Of a stretch of 64,000 nt of DNA, positions 44,346 through 51,895 are shown piece after piece. A program made the translations under genes and the position numbers. The notes beneath the pieces are model-generated. The model had not been told where the DNA came from, did no database searches, and saw only the letters and a list, made by a program, of their open reading frames with translations. The stretch spans positions 1,822,501 to 1,886,500 of the forward strand of contig BPHJ01000001.1 of the NCBI GenBank assembly GCA_026003475.1, in the 5' to 3' direction. The stretch's first letter is position 1, and every line of letters begins with the position of its first letter. Source of the DNA: Candidatus Kapaibacterium sp. GTDB taxonomy: Bacteria; Bacteroidota; Ignavibacteria; Kapaibacteriales; NICIL-2.

Positions 44346-45008
44346 TTAGAGCGAAGTCCAAACAAAGAGCAACACAATCCACAGCCACACGGCATCAACA
44401 AAATGCCAGTAGGTTGCAGTCATGCCAACGGCGCGACGGAGCCGCTGATAGCCACTGCGGCGGCGCACATGATACCAGCAGCGCAGCAACGCACCCAACC
44501 CACCGAGGACGTGTGCGCCATGGACAACGGTCAAGACGTAGAAAAAGCTGCTGTGGGGATTGGTTGTCACAAACAATCCTTGCCCAGCCAGCACCGACCA
44601 CGTAACAAGCTGTGAGAACAAAAACGCCAGGCCAACACCGAACGACGCCCAGAGCCATCCGACGAAGCGACGATCCTTGCGTTCGACGGCGCGGCGAGCA
44701 ACGATCAGTGCAATGCTATTGGCTATGAGCAGCACCGTGCTCACCCAGACAGTTGTCGGCAGTGCAAATGCCAAGCGCTCACCGCCAATACGCACGACGT
44801 ATGCACTCGAGAGCGCAGCAAAGAGTACCGTCAGGGTTCCCAATCCGAGCCAGGTGCCAAATTGCCAGCTCGGCACTGCCAGGGACTGGGGATCGTCGCT
44901 GCTGTCCCACCATCCGTTCCCGCCACCTGGTGGTAGCGGCGGAAGCTGGGTCCGACGCCGCGGTTTGTCAAGCGTGGTGACCATTGCCATGGCCGTTGGT
45001 TTGTCCAT
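44346..45008 (-). CDS. Cytochrome c oxidase subunit III (first copy)
   Basis: A 220-residue COX3-family protein, somewhat more diverged than its neighbour. It has five to seven membrane segments, VVHGAHVLGGLGALLRCWYHVR, and the ending ATYWHFVDAVWLWIVLLFVW. The N-terminus is Pro/Gly-rich (LPPLPPGGGNGWWDSSDD). The start may be 45008 or one of the ATGs at 44990 and 44984; in each case it overlaps the end of subunit I. Confidence 0.85.
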   Translation of the reverse strand: MDKPTAMAMVTTLDKPRRRTQLPPLPPGGGNGWWDSSDDPQSLAVPSWQFGTWLGLGTLTVLFAALSSAYVVRIGGERLAFALPTTVWVSTVLLIANSIALIVARRAVERKDRRFVGWLWASFGVGLAFLFSQLVTWSVLAGQGLFVTTNPHSSFFYVLTVVHGAHVLGGLGALLRCWYHVRRRSGYQRLRRAVGMTATYWHFVDAVWLWIVLLFVWTSL

Positions 45009-46827
45009 GTCCGTTGACGGCGGCGGCTACGCGGTGATGCTCACCGCTGGGTTCGATCTCAACCGGCACCGTTTGGGGCACAAAATCAGCCGATGCACCA
45101 GGAACGCTGTAGTCATACGGCCAGCGGTGCACTTCGGGCAGCACTGGACCCCAGTTCCCGTGGGGTGGGGGCGTCGCTGCTTGCCATTCGAGCGTTGTTG
45201 CTTGCCAGGGATTATTCGGTGCTTTTTTCCCGCGCAGCCATGCCAGCAGGAAATTGAGTGTGAAGATGAGTTGTGCCGCACCCACAATGAGTGCCGAGAT
45301 GGTGATGACCATCTGCAGCGTGTGCATACTGGGCGGCAAGAACTGGTAGCTGTCGTAGCTGTAGTAGCGGCGCGGCATGCCCATAAAGCCCAGGTAGTGC
45401 ATCGTCCAGAATACCCCATACGAACCGATGAATGTCAGCCAGAAATGCACCTTTCCCCAGCGCTCGTTCATCATCTTGCCGGTCATTTTGGGGAACCAGT
45501 AGTAGATGCCCGCAAAGATGCCGAACACCGAACTCAAGCCCATCACAACATGGAAGTGCGCCACCACAAAGTAGGTATCATGCAGCGGAATATCCAACGC
45601 GGAATTGCCCAGGAACAGTCCCGTCAACCCGCCGGTGACGAACGTCGAAATAAAGCCAATGGCAAACAGCATGGGCGTAGTAAAGCGAATTTTCCCTTTC
45701 CAGAGCGTGCCAAGCCAGTTGAAGGTTTTGATTGCTGACGGCACCGCAATGATGAGGGTTGTAATCACAAACGCAAAGCCCAGCCACGGATTCATGCCGC
45801 TGACGAACATGTGGTGTCCCCACACGATGAAGCTCAAAAACGCGATCGCAATGATCGAGCCCACCATGACTTTGTACCCAAAAATCGGCTTCCGTGCGCC
45901 GTTGGAGAGAACCTCGGAGGTAATTCCCATTGCCGGCAGGATCAGGATATACACTTCCGGGTGCCCGAGGAACCAGAACAGGTGCTGCCACAGCAGCGGG
46001 CTGCCGCCATTACGGACGATGTGCTCGCCACCGACGACCAAGTGTGGCAAGAAAAAGCTCGTCCCCAAATGCCGATCCAGCAGTAGGAGCACCGCACCAG
46101 CAAACAGTGCCGGGAATGCAAACAGCCCCAGCATTGCCGCCGTAATGATCCCCCAAACCGTCAGAGGCATACGCATCAGCGTCATTCCTTTGGCGCGCAT
46201 GTTCAGTGCTGTCGTGACATAGTTCAAACTGCCCATCGTCGAGGCAACGATGAACAGCGCGATTGCAATCAGCCACAGGTCCTGACCCAATCCGGAGCCC
46301 GGCGTCGCTTTCTCTAATGCACTCAGCGGCGGATACGAGGTCCATCCCGCCGAGGCAGCACCAGTTGTGACAAAAAGCGACGCCGTAATCACCACACACG
46401 AAAGAAAGTAGAACCAATAGCTCAGCATGTTCAGATATGGGAACGCCATATCCCGCGCGCCCACCTGAAGGGGAATGAGAAAGTTGCCAAAGCCACCGGT
46501 TAGGATTGCCGTCAGCAGGAAGAACACCATGATCGTCCCGTGCATCGTGACGAGCATGTAGTACCCAGGGGTCTGCAGGGTACCGCTTTCCATGTTCGTC
46601 GGCATCAACAAGCGGAGAAAAGGAAGATTGTGATCCGGCCAGGCAAGTTGAATGCGGAAAATCCAGGACATCACCATACCAATGAATCCCATCACCAGTG
46701 CGGTGATCATGTACTGCATGGCGATGACCTTGTGGTCCTGGCTGAACACATACTTTGTCCAGAAACTCTGCGGCTCGTGATGGTGCGCATCAACAGCCGC
46801 TTCTGCATGGGCGATAGGTTGATCCAT
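44968..46827 (-). CDS. ctaD: Cytochrome c oxidase subunit I, A-type
   Basis: A 619-residue heme-copper oxidase subunit I. Heme and copper ligands are seen in TMHGTIMVFFLL, WFLGHPEVYILILPAMG (with the cross-linked His-Tyr pair), VWGHHMFVSG and VVAHFHVVMG. About twelve membrane segments are followed by a hydrophilic tail rich in His/Gly. It catalyses O2 reduction to water coupled to proton pumping. The start at 46827 (MDQPIAHAEAA) is chosen because the longer frame runs into the subunit II gene. The gene lies 23 nt after subunit II. Confidence 0.96.
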   Translation of the reverse strand: MDQPIAHAEAAVDAHHHEPQSFWTKYVFSQDHKVIAMQYMITALVMGFIGMVMSWIFRIQLAWPDHNLPFLRLLMPTNMESGTLQTPGYYMLVTMHGTIMVFFLLTAILTGGFGNFLIPLQVGARDMAFPYLNMLSYWFYFLSCVVITASLFVTTGAASAGWTSYPPLSALEKATPGSGLGQDLWLIAIALFIVASTMGSLNYVTTALNMRAKGMTLMRMPLTVWGIITAAMLGLFAFPALFAGAVLLLLDRHLGTSFFLPHLVVGGEHIVRNGGSPLLWQHLFWFLGHPEVYILILPAMGITSEVLSNGARKPIFGYKVMVGSIIAIAFLSFIVWGHHMFVSGMNPWLGFAFVITTLIIAVPSAIKTFNWLGTLWKGKIRFTTPMLFAIGFISTFVTGGLTGLFLGNSALDIPLHDTYFVVAHFHVVMGLSSVFGIFAGIYYWFPKMTGKMMNERWGKVHFWLTFIGSYGVFWTMHYLGFMGMPRRYYSYDSYQFLPPSMHTLQMVITISALIVGAAQLIFTLNFLLAWLRGKKAPNNPWQATTLEWQAATPPPHGNWGPVLPEVHRWPYDYSVPGASADFVPQTVPVEIEPSGEHHRVAAAVNGHGQTNGHGNGHHA

Positions 46828-46850
46828 TGTTGGAAGGCTGAAAAGTTGTG

Positions 46851-47663
46851 TTACTCCGATTGCGCAATGGGGGTTTGTTGGCTCAACCATTGATTGAACT
46901 GTTCCGGCGGCTCGACGACCAACACACCACGCATGATGTAGTGCCCGACACCGCACAATTCAGCACACGGGATTTCGAACGTGCCCGATTGCGTCGGGGT
47001 AAACCACAGCCGCGTGGTCATGCCGGGAACAACGTCCATCTTCATCCGAAAATGTGGCAGAAAGAAACTGTGCAACACATCCTTCGAATGGAGCAGCACC
47101 GATATCGGCTTACCGTACGGAACGTGCATTTCGGTGGTGAAGATGTCGTCCCTGCCATAGGGATCGGCTGGATCGAGTCCGTAGGGGTTGTCGTCGCTGA
47201 TAAAGCGTGTCTCGACCCTGCCCATACGTCCATCAGCACCCGGATAGTGGAAGGTCCAACGGAACTGTTCTGCCCATACCTCAACGGTAAACGCGTCGGG
47301 CGGCGGTGGGCTTTGAATTTTGGTCCAGAGCGTCGTCCCACCACCGACCAAAATCACCAGTGCTAATGCAACCGTCACAGCGGCAGAAACCTCGAACCGG
47401 GTGTTGTGCGTGATGTAGGATGCGCGCTGTTGTGCCTGCTCACGGTAACGCCAGACAAAGAATGCCAAGACCACGTGTACCGCAATGAACACAATGCCGG
47501 TCAGCAAAAGCGTGATCATGAACAAATTGTCAATCTCTATCCCCTGCACCGATGCCAGTGGCGGAAACCACCAGGTCTTATTAGCAACGGTGTAGGCAGC
47601 AATCAGCGTGAACACCAGCAGGAACGCTGCATACAGAAACGCTTGTCCAGAGAACTTCTTCAT
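46851..47663 (-). CDS. ctaC: Cytochrome c oxidase subunit II, A-type
   Basis: A 270-residue subunit II with a signal/first helix, two membrane helices (about 5-25 and 45-70; a third hydrophobic stretch at 95-112) and a periplasmic CuA domain. CuA ligands are in LHSFFLPHFRMKMDV and CAELCGVGHYIM (Cx3Cx3Hx2M). No cytochrome c domain is fused, so the separate cytochrome c gene upstream (47813-48241) is the likely donor. The start overlaps the 40-codon frame described at 47660-47782. Confidence 0.95.
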   Translation of the reverse strand: MKKFSGQAFLYAAFLLVFTLIAAYTVANKTWWFPPLASVQGIEIDNLFMITLLLTGIVFIAVHVVLAFFVWRYREQAQQRASYITHNTRFEVSAAVTVALALVILVGGGTTLWTKIQSPPPPDAFTVEVWAEQFRWTFHYPGADGRMGRVETRFISDDNPYGLDPADPYGRDDIFTTEMHVPYGKPISVLLHSKDVLHSFFLPHFRMKMDVVPGMTTRLWFTPTQSGTFEIPCAELCGVGHYIMRGVLVVEPPEQFNQWLSQQTPIAQSE

Positions 47664-47782
47664 CGGTTGTCGGCATCAAGAACGTTGGGACAAATCCTCA
47701 CAGTGGACAATGGGCTCGTTGCTACGCCGAGCATCAGCACTGCCGGCCACAACACGCCGCAAGCGAAAATACCAATTCGCAT
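47660..47782 (-). CDS. Possible 40-residue membrane peptide gene
   Basis: A 40-codon frame from ATG (47782) to TGA (47660) whose stop overlaps the subunit II start as ATGA, like other joints in this operon. The product has one hydrophobic segment (IFACGVLWPAVLMLGVA) and a polar tail with one more cysteine. No good ribosome site is seen. It could be a small oxidase accessory peptide or a chance frame. Confidence 0.3.
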   Translation of the reverse strand: MRIGIFACGVLWPAVLMLGVATSPLSTVRICPNVLDADNR

Positions 47783-47812
47783 GCCAACGCCGCGACGACC
47801 AGCCCACACTGA

Positions 47813-48241
47813 TTACTTTTTCTTGCTGCGTGCAGCTTTCACTTTCTGAACATCGGCAACAGTGACGACGGTTCCGGGATTGCCCCAGGAGTTGTACACA
47901 TAGGTAATCACTGCAGCGATGTCCTCATCCTTGTAGGTGCTTGGCAGCGGATTCATGACGCCGTTGTACTTTTTCCCATTGACCGTGATAGCGCCTTTGA
48001 GCCCATAGACAACTGACTCGATGACTTTCTCTTTGGGTTGTGTCTTGAGCCAATCGGACTTTGCCAGCGGTGGATAGATCGTCGAAAGCCCTTGACCGTT
48101 GGCTTGGTGACAAGTGCTGCAGTAGCCTTTGTATACTTTTGCGCCGCGCTCCATGGTGGCTTTGTCTGCGCCGGCAAGAGCAACGGCAATAGTCAGTGTG
48201 GCCATAAGCATCAACTGTAGAACAAACGGGAAGACCTTCAT
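47813..48241 (-). CDS. Monoheme cytochrome c
   Basis: A 142-residue exported class I cytochrome c. The signal peptide (1-24) is followed by ERGAKVYKGYCSTCHQANG with the heme motif CSTCH (C41, C44, H45). The axial methionine is probably the one in NGVMNPLP, followed by YKDEDIAAVITYVYNSWGN. A Lys-rich tail ends the protein. It lies between the copper chaperone genes and the A-type oxidase and is the likely soluble or anchored electron donor. The ATG at 48241 is preferred to an upstream TTG. Confidence 0.92.
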   Translation of the reverse strand: MKVFPFVLQLMLMATLTIAVALAGADKATMERGAKVYKGYCSTCHQANGQGLSTIYPPLAKSDWLKTQPKEKVIESVVYGLKGAITVNGKKYNGVMNPLPSTYKDEDIAAVITYVYNSWGNPGTVVTVADVQKVKAARSKKK

Positions 48242-48268
48242 CGGAAGGAACAGCAATAGTGAAACATC

Positions 48269-48694
48269 TTATCGGCGAACGACCAGCTCGAGCTGGTAGG
48301 TGCCACTTCGTTTGCTTTCGAGGAACACCGTGCACCGATCACCATTACGGAGTGTCCGCTGCACGTGGTACAGCATCAGATGGAGACTGCGGGGGCGCAA
48401 CTGCACCGTAGCATGCGCGGGGATAACCAGCTCCGCAATCGGACGCATACCCATCGTGCCGTCGCTATTGCGGATTGTCGTGTGGATTTCAGCATGCTCA
48501 GCACACGCACTGCGTACCGCAACGATGGTATCGGGAGCATTGCTGGGATTGACAATGGTCAGAAACGCGCCGGTGACTGCACCGCTATCGGCACTATACA
48601 TCCAGCCGCCGCGGAACTGAAGCCGAGGCGCTTGCTGCGCCAGTAGGGGGAGCACAATGAGCGCTCCGCTGAGGATAACCAACAACCGTTTCAT
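48269..48694 (-). CDS. PCu(A)C copper chaperone
   Basis: A 141-residue periplasmic protein with a signal peptide (1-20). The copper(I) ligands follow the family spacing: H71, M83 (with M81 nearby), then 21 residues to H105 and M107 (HLM). PCu(A)C proteins deliver copper to the CuA site of oxidase subunit II, often with SCO. Its start overlaps the SCO gene by 4 nt (ATGA). Confidence 0.9.
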   Translation of the reverse strand: MKRLLVILSGALIVLPLLAQQAPRLQFRGGWMYSADSGAVTGAFLTIVNPSNAPDTIVAVRSACAEHAEIHTTIRNSDGTMGMRPIAELVIPAHATVQLRPRSLHLMLYHVQRTLRNGDRCTVFLESKRSGTYQLELVVRR

Positions 48695-49272
48695 CGAGCA
48701 TATGCATATCGTTGAACAAGTGCGGCATAGGCTGCTGCATCGAGAGTGCTACCCTCCCTGCGGTCGCGGACGATGCCCTGCCGATCGAGCAAGAACACTG
48801 CGTCCGTGTGGTCAACAAAGTACACCTCCTCCCCATTCGGCAGACGCTCGGTGTAGCTTTTTCGGGCAACAACGCCGAACGCTTGGTGAACACGCTCGAC
48901 ATCGGCAACTGTTCCCGTCAGCAAGAGCCAGCGTTCCGGAGGGAGCTGCCATACCTCTGCGTACTGGCGGAGCGTCTCGAGCGTATCGCGTGCCGGATCG
49001 AGCGTGATGGTGGCAAACACCACCGACGTATCCTTCCCAACTCGGTCCCACACATCGAGCAAATGTCCGATCGTCATGCGGCAGATGTCAGGGCAATGGG
49101 TATAGATGAAGCTGACCACCACTACCCGACCCTGCAGATCGCTTGGGAAACGGTACGTGCGACCATCGGTGCCCTGCAGTGGGCTGCTCCTCGGCTGATG
49201 GATCCCATCACAACTACCAAGCAACAGCCCACCTACAAGCAGAGCAAGGATCCGCACCCACATGTTCGTCAC
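48691..49272 (-). CDS. SCO1/SenC copper-binding lipoprotein
   Basis: A 193-residue thioredoxin-fold protein with a lipobox (LLLGSC, C21). The copper ligands are C60 and C64 in CPDIC and H155 in DHTD. SCO proteins act with PCu(A)C to assemble CuA in cytochrome oxidase. The start overlaps the stop of the ba3 subunit I gene (ATGA), tying oxidase and assembly factor translation together. Confidence 0.94.
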   Translation of the reverse strand: MTNMWVRILALLVGGLLLGSCDGIHQPRSSPLQGTDGRTYRFPSDLQGRVVVVSFIYTHCPDICRMTIGHLLDVWDRVGKDTSVVFATITLDPARDTLETLRQYAEVWQLPPERWLLLTGTVADVERVHQAFGVVARKSYTERLPNGEEVYFVDHTDAVFLLDRQGIVRDRREGSTLDAAAYAALVQRYAYAR

Positions 49273-50996
49273 TCCGGCTCGACGGTAGGTGTGTCGAGTT
49301 CACCTTCCATTTGCTGGACGGGTGCAGGATTGTGTGGCTCATATCCCGGAGCAGTGTTGAACGTCCCTCGCAGCACATCTCGTACCATCGGTGTGTACGC
49401 AATGGCAATCAGGATCACTGCCGCAATCAACCACGGACGGAAGTTCGCCAATGCTCCAGCAGGTTCGTCGTGGTATGCCTCCGACAGCGGAAATTCTGCT
49501 GCTGCCTCCCCACTTCGCCGGCTCAGGGCAGTTGTAAAAAACACGGCAAAGTACAGGATCATTGCCAGCGTCATAATGATCCCGCCGATCATCGTCACCG
49601 TCACGAAGAGTTTCCACTCTGGATGGTAGAACGGACTATCGGGATTGAGGTACGACATACCCAAATTCGAGCGCCGCGGCTCACCATGGAGACCACCCCG
49701 CATCATTCCCCATGAAAAAATGAACACACCGACCAGCCACAGGTATGGTACTGCAACTGCCCATCGCTTGAGGCGAAGCTGTTTGCCGCTATAGCTGACC
49801 AGCAAATGCAAACTCATTCCTAAGAACGCCAGCAAAACCGGTCCTGCAACAGTGAGGTGGAAGTGTCCTGGGATCCAACTGGTATTGTGAACGACAACGT
49901 TCATACTGTACGATGCATTGATAATCCCGGAGATTCCACCCATGATGAAAATGATCAGCCCCGCAATCAGGTAGGAAAACAGCCACGCATCCATGCTGAA
50001 AAACGGTTGCTTGACGATCCAGTCGAACAATCCGCGCGCACCCCGCTGCCGAGCACCATACTCCAACGATGCAGCCAGCGTAAAGGCTGTGATCAAGCTG
50101 GGCAGCGCAACCGCAAACGTCAGGAACGCGTGCAAGAGTTTTGCGCTCGAGCTAATGACCGGCTCGGTGTATTGGTGATGTGCACCCACCGGAATCGAAA
50201 ACAGAATCAACAGGATGAACACCAAGCGACCAACCTTGTCCGAGTAGAGCTTTCCTCCGGCCAGGCGTGGCAGCATCGTGTAGTACATCGTGTATGCCGG
50301 CAGTAACCAGAAGTACACCAACGGGTGACCGAAAAACCAGAACAGCATTCGTGCCAGTGGGACGTTGACCTCCTGCGTCCATCCGAGCGACCAGGGGATG
50401 AGCAGCACCACAACCTCAATAGCAACTGCTATTGTTGCGATGAGCCAAACAATGAAGGTCGCAAAAATGCCGACAACTGCCAAGGGCGTTTTCTCTCCGG
50501 GATGCTCCCGACGCCAGCGGCGGTAGAGCGGAATCCAGTTGAAAAACGCTATCCATGATCCCACAATCAAGAGTGCTGCTCCGATGTAGAACAGTGGGTG
50601 TGCCATCAGCGGTGGGTAGAATGTGTAGAGCACCGACGCTTTACCGGCCAGAATCGCCCACGCTGCCATAAGCGTTCCTGCGATCATCATTCCAGCCGAT
50701 ACCCACGCCCAGCGCAGGGGCAACCGCATGCCCAGTGCATACGGCACAAGCGCATTGCCAAACGCCACCGCAAAGAACGTGGTGAATACCACCGCATTGA
50801 CCACGCCGTGCAGGGTGAGCCCTTGGTAGTATTCCCAACCACCGAACTCTGCTGCTTGAATCACGCCCGCACGAAAGAGCACTTGCAGCAGCCCAGCGTA
50901 GATTCCAAGAACCAGCAGCACCACTGGCAGCACTATCTCGATAAGAACCAGCCTACGCGCCCCGGACTCTACCGGAAGTTTGATCAGTCCATTCAT
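49269..50996 (-). CDS. cbaA: Cytochrome c oxidase subunit I, B-type (ba3)
   Basis: A 575-residue heme-copper oxidase subunit I of the B family. Ligand segments are LTLHGVVNAVVFTT, FFGHPLVYFWLLPAYTMYYTMLP (closely matching Thermus ba3), VGAHHQYTEP and IPGHFHLTVAG. About 13 membrane helices are predicted. B-type enzymes reduce O2 with high affinity and fewer pumped protons. It overlaps subunit II upstream by 4 nt and the SCO gene downstream by 4 nt. Confidence 0.95.
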   Translation of the reverse strand: MNGLIKLPVESGARRLVLIEIVLPVVLLVLGIYAGLLQVLFRAGVIQAAEFGGWEYYQGLTLHGVVNAVVFTTFFAVAFGNALVPYALGMRLPLRWAWVSAGMMIAGTLMAAWAILAGKASVLYTFYPPLMAHPLFYIGAALLIVGSWIAFFNWIPLYRRWRREHPGEKTPLAVVGIFATFIVWLIATIAVAIEVVVLLIPWSLGWTQEVNVPLARMLFWFFGHPLVYFWLLPAYTMYYTMLPRLAGGKLYSDKVGRLVFILLILFSIPVGAHHQYTEPVISSSAKLLHAFLTFAVALPSLITAFTLAASLEYGARQRGARGLFDWIVKQPFFSMDAWLFSYLIAGLIIFIMGGISGIINASYSMNVVVHNTSWIPGHFHLTVAGPVLLAFLGMSLHLLVSYSGKQLRLKRWAVAVPYLWLVGVFIFSWGMMRGGLHGEPRRSNLGMSYLNPDSPFYHPEWKLFVTVTMIGGIIMTLAMILYFAVFFTTALSRRSGEAAAEFPLSEAYHDEPAGALANFRPWLIAAVILIAIAYTPMVRDVLRGTFNTAPGYEPHNPAPVQQMEGELDTPTVEPE

Positions 50997-51460
50997 TGTT
51001 CCTCCACTGCCTGTGATGAAACAACAATCGTTCCCGCCATCAGATGGTGAGCAGTTCCGCAGTACTCATGGCACAGGATACGGTAGGTGCCTTCCCGATC
51101 CAATTTGACGCGCTGGTAGGTGACCGCGCCCGGCACAGCCATCAAGTTGATATTCGTACCTTCGACGTAGAAACCATGCACGACGTCGGCAGAGCTGAGG
51201 TAGAGGTCAAGTTCCGCACCCGGTGGGATAGTGATTTCTGGTGGGTCAAACATCCACATGCGAGCAACAGTATGCGCTTCGTATCGGAGTGGCTGATCGG
51301 AGAGCTTGAAGGGCGCACTGCCCTCCGTAAATGGCTTGCGGTCGGTCACACATGTTGGCAGGTCAACCCCGTAGTTGGTTGCCGCCACGACAATGGCACC
51401 GAAGAAGATCAGCAAGAGCACCACAGCGGTTGCCATCACAACCTTCTCGATCCGGTCCAT
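50993..51460 (-). CDS. cbaB: Cytochrome c oxidase subunit II, B-type (ba3)
   Basis: A 155-residue protein with one N-terminal membrane helix (about 7-27) and a cupredoxin CuA domain. The CuA motif is CHEYCGTAHHLM, and the first histidine is in SADVVHGFYVEG. Size and single helix match Thermus CbaB. GGAGGT lies just before the ATG, inside the end of the small IIa gene. Confidence 0.94.
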   Translation of the reverse strand: MDRIEKVVMATAVVLLLIFFGAIVVAATNYGVDLPTCVTDRKPFTEGSAPFKLSDQPLRYEAHTVARMWMFDPPEITIPPGAELDLYLSSADVVHGFYVEGTNINLMAVPGAVTYQRVKLDREGTYRILCHEYCGTAHHLMAGTIVVSSQAVEEQ

Positions 51461-51462
51461 GG

Positions 51463-51588
51463 CTACCTCCGCCCCAGAAGTTCAGCGTACATCGTAAACC
51501 ACAGCATGGCGTAGAACACCACCAATGCTGCAAAGAACGCAATCGCACCTTTCGGCACAAAACGCTCCTCCAACACTTGATTGCTCAT
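51463..51588 (-). CDS. cbaD: Cytochrome c oxidase subunit IIa, B-type (ba3)
   Basis: A 41-residue single-helix protein. A polar N-terminus ending PKG leads into the helix AIAFFAALVVFYAMLWFTMYA and a short basic tail LLGRR. The pattern PKGA-helix matches the ba3 subunit IIa of Thermus, which supplies the helix missing from B-type subunit II. GGAGG (51601-51597) lies 8 nt before the ATG. It is the first gene of the oxidase run and stops 2 nt before subunit II. Confidence 0.8.
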   Translation of the reverse strand: MSNQVLEERFVPKGAIAFFAALVVFYAMLWFTMYAELLGRR

Positions 51589-51646
51589 CGCACAATCCTC
51601 CAGATGAATTGGACATGGTTCTGGGTACACGTAATGTACTCTGTCG

Positions 51647-51654
51647 CAAAAATA
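51647..51654 (-). promoter_or_regulatory. -7 promoter element for the oxidase gene run
   Basis: The minus strand reads TATTTTTG, identical to the rRNA P1 -7 element, about 59 nt before the subunit IIa start codon. No TTG was found at the -33 distance, so an activator may be needed. Confidence 0.4.
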
Positions 51655-51721
51655 CGGATTTTACACTCTTATTTTCTGCAGATGTGATGCGCGATCCGCC
51701 TGATTCGATTCATTCAACAGA

Positions 51722-51752
51722 CAGGGCGCTCGACGTTGTGCCGAGCGCCCTG
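51722..51752. terminator. Hairpin downstream of the CHRD-domain gene
   Basis: CAGGGCGCTCG (51722-51732) and CGAGCGCCCTG (51742-51752) form a perfect 11-bp stem with a 9-nt loop. Neither side has a real U-tract, so it may be a weak terminator or a transcript-stabilising structure. Confidence 0.4.
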
Positions 51753-51807
51753 CTGCTGATATGGGTGGGGGAGTTTACGGCGCCTTAGACTTGATGCCGA
51801 TAGAAAG

Positions 51808-51885
51808 GTTCCACACGCAGAGCGGAGCACCCCGATGGGATGCCCCGCCTGCAGTCGGAGCCGCGCAGTGCTCCGTGGGTGGAAC
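51808..51885. repeat. Extended two-part inverted repeat
   Basis: GTTCCAC (51808-51814) pairs with GTGGAAC (51879-51885), and inside it GGAGCAC (51824-51830) pairs with GTGCTCC (51868-51874). The central loop of 37 nt is GC-rich and could fold further. It starts 11 nt after the CHRD stop codon on the minus strand. It may be a 3' UTR structure; I recognise no RNA family. Confidence 0.4.
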
Positions 51886-51895
51886 ACGGTGTACG

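Larger units (their letters stand above)
51589..51895. other. 307-nt region between the oxidase run and the CHRD gene
   Basis: No protein gene was found. On the minus strand it contains, in transcription order, an extended hairpin (51885-51808), an 11-bp hairpin (51752-51722), a TATTTTTG -7 element (51654-51647) and the subunit IIa ribosome site (51601-51597). The first two probably belong to the 3' end of the CHRD gene and the rest to the oxidase promoter. Confidence 0.5.
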
